Shown: piece by piece, positions 19,599 to 28,925 of the stretch
Layout of the letters: each line of letters opens with the position of its first letter
Numbering within the stretch: position 1 is the first letter of the stretch
The notes under the pieces: generated by a model
The model's database searches: none
What the model was told of the DNA's origin: nothing
What the model saw: the letters and a program-made list of their open reading frames with translations, nothing else
Position numbers and translations under genes: made by a program
Assembly: GCA_049999765.1 (NCBI GenBank)
Contig: JBNGIQ010008911.1
Span: 1 to 64,000 of the forward strand
Direction: 5' to 3'
Origin: Phaeoceros laevis
Taxonomy: Eukaryota; Anthocerotophyta; Anthocerotopsida; Notothyladales
DNA length: 64,000 nucleotides

Positions 19599-22493
19599 AT
19601 GGCCTCCAACCTTTTGCACCTGGATGTCGGGCTAACTGGCCCGACGCTGGATTCCGGCTTGCCAGCAACTTCCGGACTCGCCCGGATGCAGGGCGTACTG
19701 GTACCTGAGACTGGTGGGTTTGAAGCCGTGAGCCGCTTACCAGGGAAGCTGTGGTGGGTGAAACGCCAGGCATCCACTGCCGAGGAAGGAATGCCTCCGG
19801 AAGAGCTGCAGGATTTAATTTGGGTTAAGGTGTTCTCAGATCCAACGCACTGGTGGGACAACAGATGGACTTCCCGGCATGTGGTAGAGTGGCAGCTAGC
19901 TATGTGGGGCGCTGGGATGAAGAGGCCTGCTTCCACCTCAGCTGAAGGTCAGAGAGCTTTTGCAGCGCTTGAAGACCATTGGGAGGTTGAAACGTGTAGT
20001 AAATCATGCGAGGATGGACGGGGGACTGACTGTGTAGATGCGTTGAACCTTGTGGTGCAAACAGGATGCCATATAGACGACGACCTCTTATACCGTATCC
20101 TCAAGAGGTGCATCGCAAACAAGGACCTGGTTGTGGGCCGACGCATTCATGCTCTCACCATCAAAAGTGGGTATGAAGGACATTCATTCTTAGCCACCCC
20201 TCTTATCGGTCTGTATGCGTCGCATGGGAGGTTGGAGGAAGCAATGCAAGTATTTTTCAGGGTCCCCACACCAGACGTCTATGTCTGGGCTGCGATCATC
20301 TTCGCATGTGCTAGACATGGAGAGGCTGCGCAGGCTATCCGACTGTATCAGCAGATGTGTGAGTCAACCATTAAGCCCGACAACCGTATTTATGTAGCAG
20401 TTCTAAAAGCTTGTGCAATTGCGAGAGATTTAGTTGCCGGCAAAGAGGTGCATGCTCATATTCTAGGTAGTGTAGGGAAGCCAGATATTTTTGTTCAAAC
20501 AGGTCTGCTTGCCATGTACGCAAAGTGTGGCAGCTTAGATGATGCTCAAAGGGTGTTTGACAGGCTTCCGGACAAAGACGTGGTGACATGGACCGCGATG
20601 ATCGCAGGTTACGCCAAGCAGGGGATGGGTCAGGAGGCTCTACATCTTTACAGAAGTATGCAACAAGAGGGTCTCTCTCCTCCTGATTCTGTGACATTTG
20701 TATGCCTACTGCAGGCATGTGCCAGTGTGGGTATAAGTGCTATGCATGAGGGGAAGCAGCTGCATGCAACGATTGAAGAACGAGGATTGCAAGGTGATCT
20801 TGTTCTAGGCTGCAGCTTGGTGAACATGTATGCAAAGTGTGGGAGTTTAGAGGATGCTCGAAGAGTGTTCTTCAGACTTCCCCAAAGAGATGTGGTGACA
20901 TGGAACTCGATGATTGCAGCTTATGCCCAGCAGGGAATGGGTTGGGAAGCCCTGAGTTTGTACAGGACTATGCAACACGAAGGCCCCTCGCTTCCAAATT
21001 CTGTTACATTTGTATGCCTCTTACAGGCATGTGTCAGTGTAGGTGTAGCAGCTCTGCATGAGGGAAAGCAGCTCCATGCACATATTGAAGAACGGGGACT
21101 AGAAGATGATGTGGTTCTAGGCTGCAGCCTTGTGAACATGTATGCAAAGTGCGGGAGTCTAGAGCATGCTCGCAGAGTGTTTGACAGACTTCCGGATCGG
21201 AATGTTGTGACATGGACGGCAATGATTGCAGGTTATGCCCAGCAGGGGATGGGTCAAGAAGCCCTCAGTCTTTACGGTTGTATGCAACAGGAAGGCCTTT
21301 CGCCTCCTGATCCTGTTACATATGTGTGCCTCCTGCAGGCATGTGCGAGTGTAGGTGTAACAGCTCTACATGACGGTATTCAGCTCCATGCTCAGATTAG
21401 AGAACGAGGACTGCAAGGTCGTGTGGATCTAGGCTGCAGCTTGGTGAACATGTATGCAAAGTGTGGTAGTTTAGATGATGCTCGCAGGGTGTTTGACAAA
21501 CTTCAGGACCGAGATGTGATGACATGGAATGCGATGCTTGCAGGTTATGCCCAGCACGGGATGGGCGAAGAAGCTCTTGATCTTTACAGTAGTATGCAAC
21601 AGGAAGGCCTCTCCTCCCCAGATTTTGTGACATTTACATGCCTTCTACAGGCATGTGCAATGGTGGCAGGTCTACCTTTAGGAAAGCAGCTCCATGCGGA
21701 GATAAAGGAACGAGGGTTCCAGGGTCATGCAATTGTGGGAGCTGCTTTAGTGAATATGTATGCCAAGTGTGCGAGCATGTTTGATTCACAGGAGGTGTTC
21801 GATTCATTGCCTGAAAGAACAATTGACGCATGGAATGCATTGATTGGTGGATATACCCGTCAAGGAGATAGTAGGCTTGTGTTTGAATCGCTTGACAGAA
21901 TGAAAGTGGAGGGCACACAGCCAAATGGTATCACTTTTGTTAGTGTGCTGACAGTGTGCAGTCACGTGGGGCTAGTGGACAAGGGTCAGATGTACTTCGA
22001 TGCCATGAGAACAGACTATGGCATCAGTCCTAGTGCTGACCACTACACATGCATGGTGGATCTTCTGGGCCGAGCAGGTCATCTGGATGAGGCACTACAC
22101 ATGGCCAAGACTATGCCTGCCCCACCAAACAGTACACTGTGGCACACGCTGTTAGGTGCTTGCTCAAAGTGGAATAACGTCGAGATTGGGCAACAAGCTT
22201 TTGATCTTGCAGTAAGGTTGGATGAAAAGGATGCTCCATCCTATGTCTTGATGTCCAACATTTATGCACGGGCTCAGTTGTGGGAGCGTGCGAAGGAGAT
22301 ACAGGCAAGGAGAAAGAAGTCTGGGGCTTGGAAGGAACCAGGCCAGTGCTGGTGGACTGACATGGACGGAGTGGTGCACACATTTGTAGTTGGGAACAAG
22401 CAGCATTCCGAGAGTGACACAATTCAGCTTCCCTTTCTTCATCCAGTACGTCCCTCAAAAACGAGTCAAGGTGCGGCACAGCTTAGGCTCTGA
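19599..22493 (+). CDS. PLS-class PPR protein with DYW domain lost by local inversion
   Basis: A single-exon 964-residue open frame starting at the ATG at 19599 (the frame opens at a TTG one codon earlier). The N-terminus holds a degenerate OSB-like element (PPEELQDLIW, FSDPTHWWDNR). PLS repeats include three consecutive 312-bp modules beginning at codons 20730, 21042 and 21354. The E region is normal up to HTFVVGNKQHSESD. After that the frame runs into a segment that is the reverse complement of DYW-domain coding sequence and ends with about 24 unrelated residues. The paralogue at 11.2-13.8 kb shows what the intact end looks like. The product may still bind RNA but lacks its own deaminase. 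Confidence 0.85.
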   Translation: MASNLLHLDVGLTGPTLDSGLPATSGLARMQGVLVPETGGFEAVSRLPGKLWWVKRQASTAEEGMPPEELQDLIWVKVFSDPTHWWDNRWTSRHVVEWQLAMWGAGMKRPASTSAEGQRAFAALEDHWEVETCSKSCEDGRGTDCVDALNLVVQTGCHIDDDLLYRILKRCIANKDLVVGRRIHALTIKSGYEGHSFLATPLIGLYASHGRLEEAMQVFFRVPTPDVYVWAAIIFACARHGEAAQAIRLYQQMCESTIKPDNRIYVAVLKACAIARDLVAGKEVHAHILGSVGKPDIFVQTGLLAMYAKCGSLDDAQRVFDRLPDKDVVTWTAMIAGYAKQGMGQEALHLYRSMQQEGLSPPDSVTFVCLLQACASVGISAMHEGKQLHATIEERGLQGDLVLGCSLVNMYAKCGSLEDARRVFFRLPQRDVVTWNSMIAAYAQQGMGWEALSLYRTMQHEGPSLPNSVTFVCLLQACVSVGVAALHEGKQLHAHIEERGLEDDVVLGCSLVNMYAKCGSLEHARRVFDRLPDRNVVTWTAMIAGYAQQGMGQEALSLYGCMQQEGLSPPDPVTYVCLLQACASVGVTALHDGIQLHAQIRERGLQGRVDLGCSLVNMYAKCGSLDDARRVFDKLQDRDVMTWNAMLAGYAQHGMGEEALDLYSSMQQEGLSSPDFVTFTCLLQACAMVAGLPLGKQLHAEIKERGFQGHAIVGAALVNMYAKCASMFDSQEVFDSLPERTIDAWNALIGGYTRQGDSRLVFESLDRMKVEGTQPNGITFVSVLTVCSHVGLVDKGQMYFDAMRTDYGISPSADHYTCMVDLLGRAGHLDEALHMAKTMPAPPNSTLWHTLLGACSKWNNVEIGQQAFDLAVRLDEKDAPSYVLMSNIYARAQLWERAKEIQARRKKSGAWKEPGQCWWTDMDGVVHTFVVGNKQHSESDTIQLPFLHPVRPSKTSQGAAQLRL

Positions 22494-22560
22494 ACAGGAC
22501 ACCTGTGAAACATTTGCGTGTGTGAGGACTGCCACAAAGCCATAGCTTGATTTGGTGGAC
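22416..22560 (+). pseudogene. Scrambled DYW-coding remnant
   Basis: 22417-22481 read on the minus strand gives PHLDSFLRDVLDEEREAEL, the E+/DYW junction of the paralogues, in inverted orientation. From 22487 the plus orientation resumes with ALNRTP and then VCEDCHKAIA followed by a stop, corresponding to the CxxC part of the deaminase. The piece encoding the HSE motif and about 20 residues before the inversion are missing. Confidence 0.85.
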
Positions 22561-22906
22561 AAAGGGCCGAAAGTATTTGAAGTCATGAAACCACACTACG
22601 GCATACATACATACATTTACATGAGACCAAGCACAGACCAATATGCACTCCTTGACGGCTCCAGCTCAACGTCCACTCCTTGAGTGCTTCCAGCTCAGCG
22701 TTTCCTTCCTTCGCAGGTCGTTCGCAAACGACTCGTCATATAGTTTTTGAAGCTGGAACTCCTCCAACAGAGCTGGTTCGCAGCAAACAAATCAAAGTTG
22801 GTCTGCAACAGAATGGAGCCTTCATCACAAAAAGAAGCCCAGCCTTTGGTGCGATCATCGATGGACAGAGTAGGGGGGGACAACTCGTGAAGGTCTTGGT
22901 CGCCTG
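22494..22906. other. Intergenic between tandem PPR genes
   Basis: Begins with the DYW remnant noted separately. The rest is upstream sequence of the next PPR gene; no other element recognised. Confidence 0.5.
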
Positions 22907-25228
22907 ATGGCTGCCAGCCTGCTCCAGCCGGATGTCGGGCTGATCGGCCCGGCATTGACAGCCGGCTTGCCAACGGTCGCGGCGCTGCGGCGCATGCAAG
23001 GGCCAGTACCTGACAATTGCGCTGCTCAATCCCTGAGCAGTCTAGGGGGGAAGGTGTGGTGTGGGCAAAGTCAAGCCTTCAGTGCAGATGAAGAAATCCC
23101 TCCAGAAGGGCCTCAGGACATTTTCTGGCAAAAGTTTTTCTCAGACCCGACACCGTGGTGGGACAGCAGACCGAGCAAGACGAATTCCCGGCATCCGGTG
23201 TGGCCAAACAATCGGCACAAACCTGCTTGGTTGGGCTCGTGGCTAGGTGGGTCTCCTGATTTTGCATCCACCTCAGTTGAATGGCAACGAGCTTTTGCAA
23301 CGCATGAGGACCCTTTGGAGGTCGAACTGTGCAGTAAAGTATGCGAGGTTGGACGTATCACTGACGCTGTGGACGCATTAAACATTCTAGTGCAAAGAGG
23401 ATGCGATGTGCACGACAAGCTCTTCTATCGTGTCCTCAAGAGGTGCATCGCAGACAAGAACCTGGTTCTGGGCAGACGCATTCATGCTCTCGCGATTAAA
23501 AGTGGATATGAAGGAAATGCATTCCTGGCCACCCACCTCATTGGCCTGTATGCTTCACATGGGAAACTGGAGGAAGCAATGAGAGTCTTCTCCAAGGTCT
23601 CTACGCCAAGCTCCTATAACTGGGCTACCATCATATTCGCCAACGCTGGGGGAGGAGAGGCTGCCCAAGGTATACGACTGTACAGACAGATGCTTGAGTC
23701 GACCATCAAGCCTGACAACCGCATATATGTAGCAGTTCTGAAAGCTTGTGCCACTGCTGGAGACTTAGTTGCCGGCAAGGAGGTCCATGCTCACATTCTC
23801 GCTAGTCCAGGAAAGCCAGATATTTTTGTTCAAACAGGTCTGCTTGCCATGTACTCAAAGTGCGGGAGCCTGGAGGATGCTCGCAGAGTGTTTGACAGAC
23901 TTCCAAGCAAAGATGTCGTAACATGGACCGCTATGATTGCAGGTTACGGGCAGCAGGGGATGGGTCTGGAGGCGCTTAATCTTTACACAGGCATGCAACT
24001 GGAAGGACTTTCTCCCCCAAACCGTGTTACATTTGTATGCCTCTTGCAGGCATGTACCAGCGTAGGTGTAGGAGCTCTGCATCAAGGGCAGCAGCTCCAT
24101 GCACAGATCAAGGAAAGAGGACTGCAAGGTGATGTGGTTCTAGGCTGCAGCTTGGTCAATATGTATGCAAAGTGTGGTAGCTTAGAGGATGCTCGCAACC
24201 TGTTCGACAGGTTACCAGAGCGAGATGTGGTTACATGGACCGCCATGATTGCAGGTTATGCCCAGCAGGGGTTTGGCCAGGAAGCCCTTAGTCTTTACAG
24301 TCGTATGCAACAGGAAGGCCTCGCTCCTCCAGACTCTTGTACATTTGTGTGCCTCCTACAGGCATGTGCGACTATTTCAAGTCTCTCTTTGGGAAAGCAG
24401 CTCCATGCACAAATTGAGAAACGAGGAATGCTGGCTGATGTGGTTGTGGGTTCCTCGCTAGTGAATATGTATGCAAAGTGCGGGAGCATGCTTGATTCAC
24501 AGAGGATGTTCGATTTAATAGGCGAAAGGAGCATTGATGCATGGAATGCACTGGTTGGTGGATACACCCGTCAAGGGAACAGTGAGGCTGTGTTTGACTT
24601 GCTCAACAGGATGAGACTTGAGGGCCTACGTCCAAATGCTGTCACTTTTCTTACCGTGCTAACAGTGTGCAGTCATGTGGGTCTAGTCGAAGAAGGCCGG
24701 AAGTACTTTGATGTTATGAGAACAGACTATGGCATCAGTCCAAGCGTAGACCACTACACATGCATGATAGATCTTCTTGGCCGTGCAGGTCATCTGGAAG
24801 AGGCGCTGCAGATGGCCAAGACCATGCCATTCCCACCTAATCGGTCAGTCTGGCACACGCTTTTAGGTGCTTGCCGTAAGTGGAATAACATTGAGATTGG
24901 GCAACAGGTTTTTGAGTTTGCAGTGACGTCGGATAGAGAAGATGCCGCATCCTATGTTTTGATGTCCAACATTTACGCAAGGGCTCAGATGTGGGAGGAG
25001 GCAAAGGAGATGCAGGGAAGGAGAACGAACTGTGGGGCATGGAAACAACCAGGCCAGTGCTGGTGGACTGACATGGGTGGAGCGGTGCACACGTTTGTAG
25101 TTGGAGACATGGAGCACCCAGAGAGTGAAGGTTCTTCCGTATGGAAGGCTGGAACAGCGGGGCTCCAAAATGAGGAAAGCTTGATCTCTACCGCAGCTTC
25201 ACTTACTGTTGCGGGATATGCAGCCTGA
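22907..25228 (+). CDS. PLS-class PPR protein with frameshifted DYW domain
   Basis: A single-exon 773-residue open frame from ATG 22907. The N-terminus parallels the 19.6-kb gene (MAASLLQPDVGLIGPAL) and carries a shortened OSB-like element: FFSDPTPWWDSR, then SRHP and KPAWL, with the PDF core deleted. The PLS array has a single GALHQG module against two and three in its paralogues. The E region is intact (KWNNIEIGQQVFEFAV, HTFVVGDMEHPESEG). Beyond about 25130 the homology continues only in other frames, so the annotated C-terminus is out of frame with the family. RNA binding may persist; a functional deaminase is not encoded. Confidence 0.85.
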   Translation: MAASLLQPDVGLIGPALTAGLPTVAALRRMQGPVPDNCAAQSLSSLGGKVWCGQSQAFSADEEIPPEGPQDIFWQKFFSDPTPWWDSRPSKTNSRHPVWPNNRHKPAWLGSWLGGSPDFASTSVEWQRAFATHEDPLEVELCSKVCEVGRITDAVDALNILVQRGCDVHDKLFYRVLKRCIADKNLVLGRRIHALAIKSGYEGNAFLATHLIGLYASHGKLEEAMRVFSKVSTPSSYNWATIIFANAGGGEAAQGIRLYRQMLESTIKPDNRIYVAVLKACATAGDLVAGKEVHAHILASPGKPDIFVQTGLLAMYSKCGSLEDARRVFDRLPSKDVVTWTAMIAGYGQQGMGLEALNLYTGMQLEGLSPPNRVTFVCLLQACTSVGVGALHQGQQLHAQIKERGLQGDVVLGCSLVNMYAKCGSLEDARNLFDRLPERDVVTWTAMIAGYAQQGFGQEALSLYSRMQQEGLAPPDSCTFVCLLQACATISSLSLGKQLHAQIEKRGMLADVVVGSSLVNMYAKCGSMLDSQRMFDLIGERSIDAWNALVGGYTRQGNSEAVFDLLNRMRLEGLRPNAVTFLTVLTVCSHVGLVEEGRKYFDVMRTDYGISPSVDHYTCMIDLLGRAGHLEEALQMAKTMPFPPNRSVWHTLLGACRKWNNIEIGQQVFEFAVTSDREDAASYVLMSNIYARAQMWEEAKEMQGRRTNCGAWKQPGQCWWTDMGGAVHTFVVGDMEHPESEGSSVWKAGTAGLQNEESLISTAASLTVAGYAA

Positions 25229-25345
25229 GGAGGAGAAAGCTGTGTTGTGTGGCCACATCGAGAACTGGCTATGGCTTATGCTCTGAACATGACAAAGATG
25301 GGGTGACCATGTGTGGTGAAAAATCTGCCATACTCCACATTGTCA
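25130..25345 (+). pseudogene. Decayed DYW-coding sequence
   Basis: Fragments of the DYW domain appear in shifting frames: RLEQRGSKMRKA at about 25145-25180, then LPQLHLLLRDMQPEEEKAV and LCGH at about 25190-25255, then after another indel LAMAYALNMT near 25265-25293. At least three frameshifts separate them, and the CxxC motif is not found. Confidence 0.8.
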
Positions 25346-27039
25346 GGGAAGTAGGGCAGTCATCATATCTACTATAAAAAGAACCTCTGGAGAACTGTAT
25401 GGAGCAAATGCCTCTTTTTTCTCAAACCTTTAAGGTCCCGCTGTTGCTAAAACCTATTTGATGTGTTCGATAGCCTCAAGTCCACACCAGGGATTGGGCA
25501 ACGAACGTTGTGACTGTTCGAGCCTGTGAGGTGGGATCCGCTGGTGTGGCAGCTAATGGTATAGGAGCCCTAAGGTTTATCTGGTGACTGGGACGAAAGA
25601 TCGCAGAGCTGGTGCAACAAGTGTTATCATTGTCTGCGGGTCTCAAGACGAGAAGTTCACTCAGCATGAGCTTTCAGAACAAAGGTCAGTCAAGCCTCCC
25701 TATCATCACAAGTGCCTCTCTCACACATGGTTGTGGTTCGTCACACATAAATGCTGAAAAGCCATTTTTCTTGTTTGTGCAGGCTAAGTTTTATCAAAAC
25801 ATTGTCAGCTTGCAGATTTCTGGCACTAGCCACGTTGCTCTACGTACACTGGGTTGGAAGGGGCAAAACCAAAAACAGCAGGTCAATGAGCGAGGAGGCT
25901 GGCTATGGCACAAATTCAACTACTAAACAAATGGCAATCCATGGGACTTCAGCTGTTTGCAATGAGCTTTGTCAGAAAAGAGCTACTGCTTGGGAATCCT
26001 TGTTTTTGATATGCACTCTTGTGATGAACGTATATTTATGCAGCAGCTCGGGCTGCCAATCTTGACGCTGACAGGTTCTGGTTCATGCCTGTGCGGTTCC
26101 TGCTCCTCCTTATCATTCTTATATCCGGTACTTGCTTTATGGCCGGTGTGAACCCCACACATGGTGTGAAACCTCTAACGAAGCCCAATTTTAGTGATTC
26201 TAGGTTTCTCTTCAGTTATCGAGTACAGTGGCGTGCTTCACAAAGGCAGGAGTTGCTGGATAGTGGGGCGGTTCTTTGGGTCTGTTGTTCTGTGTTATTT
26301 GAAGTAGGAAATGAATGACCAGCATGATAGAGTTCTCGTTTAGTCCCTGGGGTGGAGGCTCTGGTTTGCGGAAGCCTTTGTTATCGTCCTCGTGTGCCTG
26401 CACGACGGACATAACCAGGTTGTTCCACCGAGTGTTCAGTTTCTTGTGGAAGTGATTGACCAAAGGCAAAGAGCATCCTCTTTAACTATTTGGAAGTTCT
26501 CCTTGGTCAGTACGTATGTGGTCAGTGCTGCGGCTCGTGCCCACCCCAATGGAGCAGGCAGAAGGACTTCTAATTTTCACTCAGTTCTACAGTGTAGTAC
26601 CAATGTGTAATCAAGTTATCAAACTTTGCGATCTCTGGATCTTCAGATAAAATCGAGACATCTCTAAAGTTGGACCTCCTTGAGTGTACTCTGGGCCTGG
26701 ACTCCCTGGAGGGAGGTAGTTGTCGCAAATTATCACACTTTGTTACTTCAAGTTGGATCATGCATGTTGTCACATCGTGACATCATCTCTGCTTTCTGTG
26801 GCTGAAGTAGGCTAAAGCTTCCGGCTTCTGGATGCTACCTGAGTTTTTTCCAGCTCAGTTTCTTTTCACAGGTCACGACACATAGTACATACGTTAGGGC
26901 TAATGTGAATTACATATCTAAGTAACTTGACACACAAGTCAAACAGGTCGAGTAGTTTAAAGGCAAGAGGTTCTCGAAGTATCTACGTATTCGGAATTCG
27001 TTGCGCAGGCACTTCCCAGTGCGTTGAAGTGCAGATTCA
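25346..27039. other. Intergenic region between PPR cluster and aldolase genes
   Basis: Numerous short open frames on both strands have no coherent composition or family similarity. The distal part is presumably the promoter of the first aldolase gene. Confidence 0.5.
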
Positions 27040-28925
27040 ATGGCGGCTATGGCGGCCACGGCAGCTGCCTCCAGCCTGAGGCAGTCTGTTGCCTTTTCCA
27101 AGTCTGACTTCACCGGCAGCGCTGTTCGTCAAGCTGCCTGCGCTGTCACCGTCCGGTCTACTGCGCCCCTTGCCGTGCGAGCCAGAGTGAATGAGGAAGA
27201 ACTACGGAGGCTTGCGGTAATCCTTGTTCTGAGCATTTGAAGGAGCTATTTTCTCAATGCAGTGCTTGCTTTGAGTAGAATGTGGGCTTGTTTTTTCTCA
27301 TCACCCAATGCCTGTGGCTTCGACGTGTTGTGTTTTGCGGTTCTATGACTGGAGCTCAGAGAGTTCTTGCTTCCCCGGGACGTGGACTCCTTGGTCTGGA
27401 TGAGTCCAGTGTGGTTTGCGGAAAGAAAATGGCGGCAGTTGGTTTGGAAAATACAGAGATGAACCGACGTGCTTACAGGCAGATGCTAGTAACAACTCCA
27501 GGGTTGGGACAGTATATATCTGGTGTCACTCTTTTCGAAGAAAGTCTCTATCAAAACACTATTCAAGGAAAAAAGTTCGTAGATTGTCTGGCAGAGAATC
27601 AAGTAGTTGCCGGCGTGAAGGTGGACAGGGTACGAACTCAAAAAGCTTCGACCAGAGAAAGTCTTATTTGCAATGACGAGCTTTGAGGGTGCTGAAGGCT
27701 TGTTTCTAATGGAGTGGCCATGGGTTGTCCAAACTCCAGGGTATAGTACCCCTGCCGGGATCCAACGGTGAGACCTATTGCCAAGGCCTTGATAACCTTC
27801 ACTCTCGATCATCTCAGTTCTACAGGACCGGTGCTCGGTATTCGAAATGGTACGGTTGGAAAATGGAACGTTTTGACTGTGGTGCTAGAAGTATCTTCTT
27901 TGCTTTCTTTTGTGAGATCATGTTGCAGTCTTTCCCTCCTGAGCTTCTCAGCTGGTCCTGTACGTGTGCAGGCGGTCTGTGGTCAGCATTCCTAATGGGC
28001 CATCTGGACTGGCGATACAGAGAACGGGAATAGACATTGCTTTGTTTGCTGCAATTTCTCAGGTAAGTTTTGCACAACCTTTTCAGTTCAGCCTGTGGTT
28101 CTGGAGGCTGCAGCAGGAAGTAAGGAGATAAGCTTGTGCACCTGCCGTCAGTTTCACTAACACTGTTGATCTCTTGTCGTGCATGGGCAAGCTCTGTCTC
28201 TGTACCATTTTTCTCTCGTTGCCCTTAAACCCTAAGCCCTAAGCCTGAACCCCTGTGTTGTCTTCCTCGTTCAGGAGAACGGCTTGGTGCCCGTTCTTGA
28301 AGTAGATGTTCTTCTTGATGGTAATCACAGCATCGAAACAACACTTGATGTATCTGAGCGAGTGTGGGCGGAGGTGTTCTACTACCTTGCTCAGCACAGA
28401 GTCTTAATCGAATGTATCCTTTTGAAGGCAAGTATGGTCACTCCCGGTATTGACCATGGCTACAAGGCCCCACCTGAGCAGGTGGCCAATTACACTATGA
28501 CCTTGCTAAGGAGGGTGGTGCCACAGAACATACCTGGAATTCTGGTAAGACGCAGTAGTCCTTTCCTACCGGTGTTGGTGCTTTTTTTGTCGTTTTGCCT
28601 CCTATAGGTTGTGATTCATGCTGTTTGTCATGTGCAGTTTTCATCCGGAGGCCGATCAGAGGAAGAAGCCACGCGGAACCTGAATGCACTCAATGCCAGG
28701 CCCTGCCCCTGGCATTTATCCTTCTCCTTCGGCAGGGCTCTGCAGAACGGCGCCGTGAAGGCCTGGAACGGCCAAACTCAGAATGTGAGAGCAGGTCAGG
28801 AGGCTTTGCTGAACAGGGCCAGGATCAACTCCCTTGCACAGCAGGGCAGGTACACTGGTGAAGGAGAGACAGAAGATACAAGGAGGCCACTCTACGAACC
28901 ACAATACGCCTTCATAACATCTTAA
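27040..28925 (+). CDS. FBA: Plastid-type class I fructose-bisphosphate aldolase, divergent paralogue
   Basis: Six exons: 27040-27216, 27360-27629, 27740-27849, 27972-28062, 28275-28544 and 28638-28925 (401 residues), with the same exon lengths and phases as the neighbouring aldolase except at the two ends. Exon 1 encodes a plastid-transit-like leader (MAAMAATAAASSLRQSV). Class I aldolase cleaves fructose-1,6-bisphosphate in the Calvin cycle and glycolysis using a Schiff-base lysine; this is at 28425-28427 (ILLKASMVTPG). The surrounding signature is altered: FEGILLKPS has become IECILLKAS, VEPE has become LEVD, and the C-terminus ends YAFITS instead of a terminal tyrosine. All splice sites and frames are intact, so this looks like a diverged gene rather than a pseudogene, but activity is uncertain. 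Confidence 0.85.

Noticed and set aside
22111-22479. Minus-strand protein frame beginning MPHLDSFLRD
   Set aside because: Its first 20 codons are the inverted DYW fragment; the rest is the antisense of the PPR gene, not an independent gene.
28227-28235. Telo-box AAACCCTAA
   Set aside because: It lies inside an intron of the divergent aldolase among CCCTAAGCC repeats; no promoter context to support a regulatory claim.
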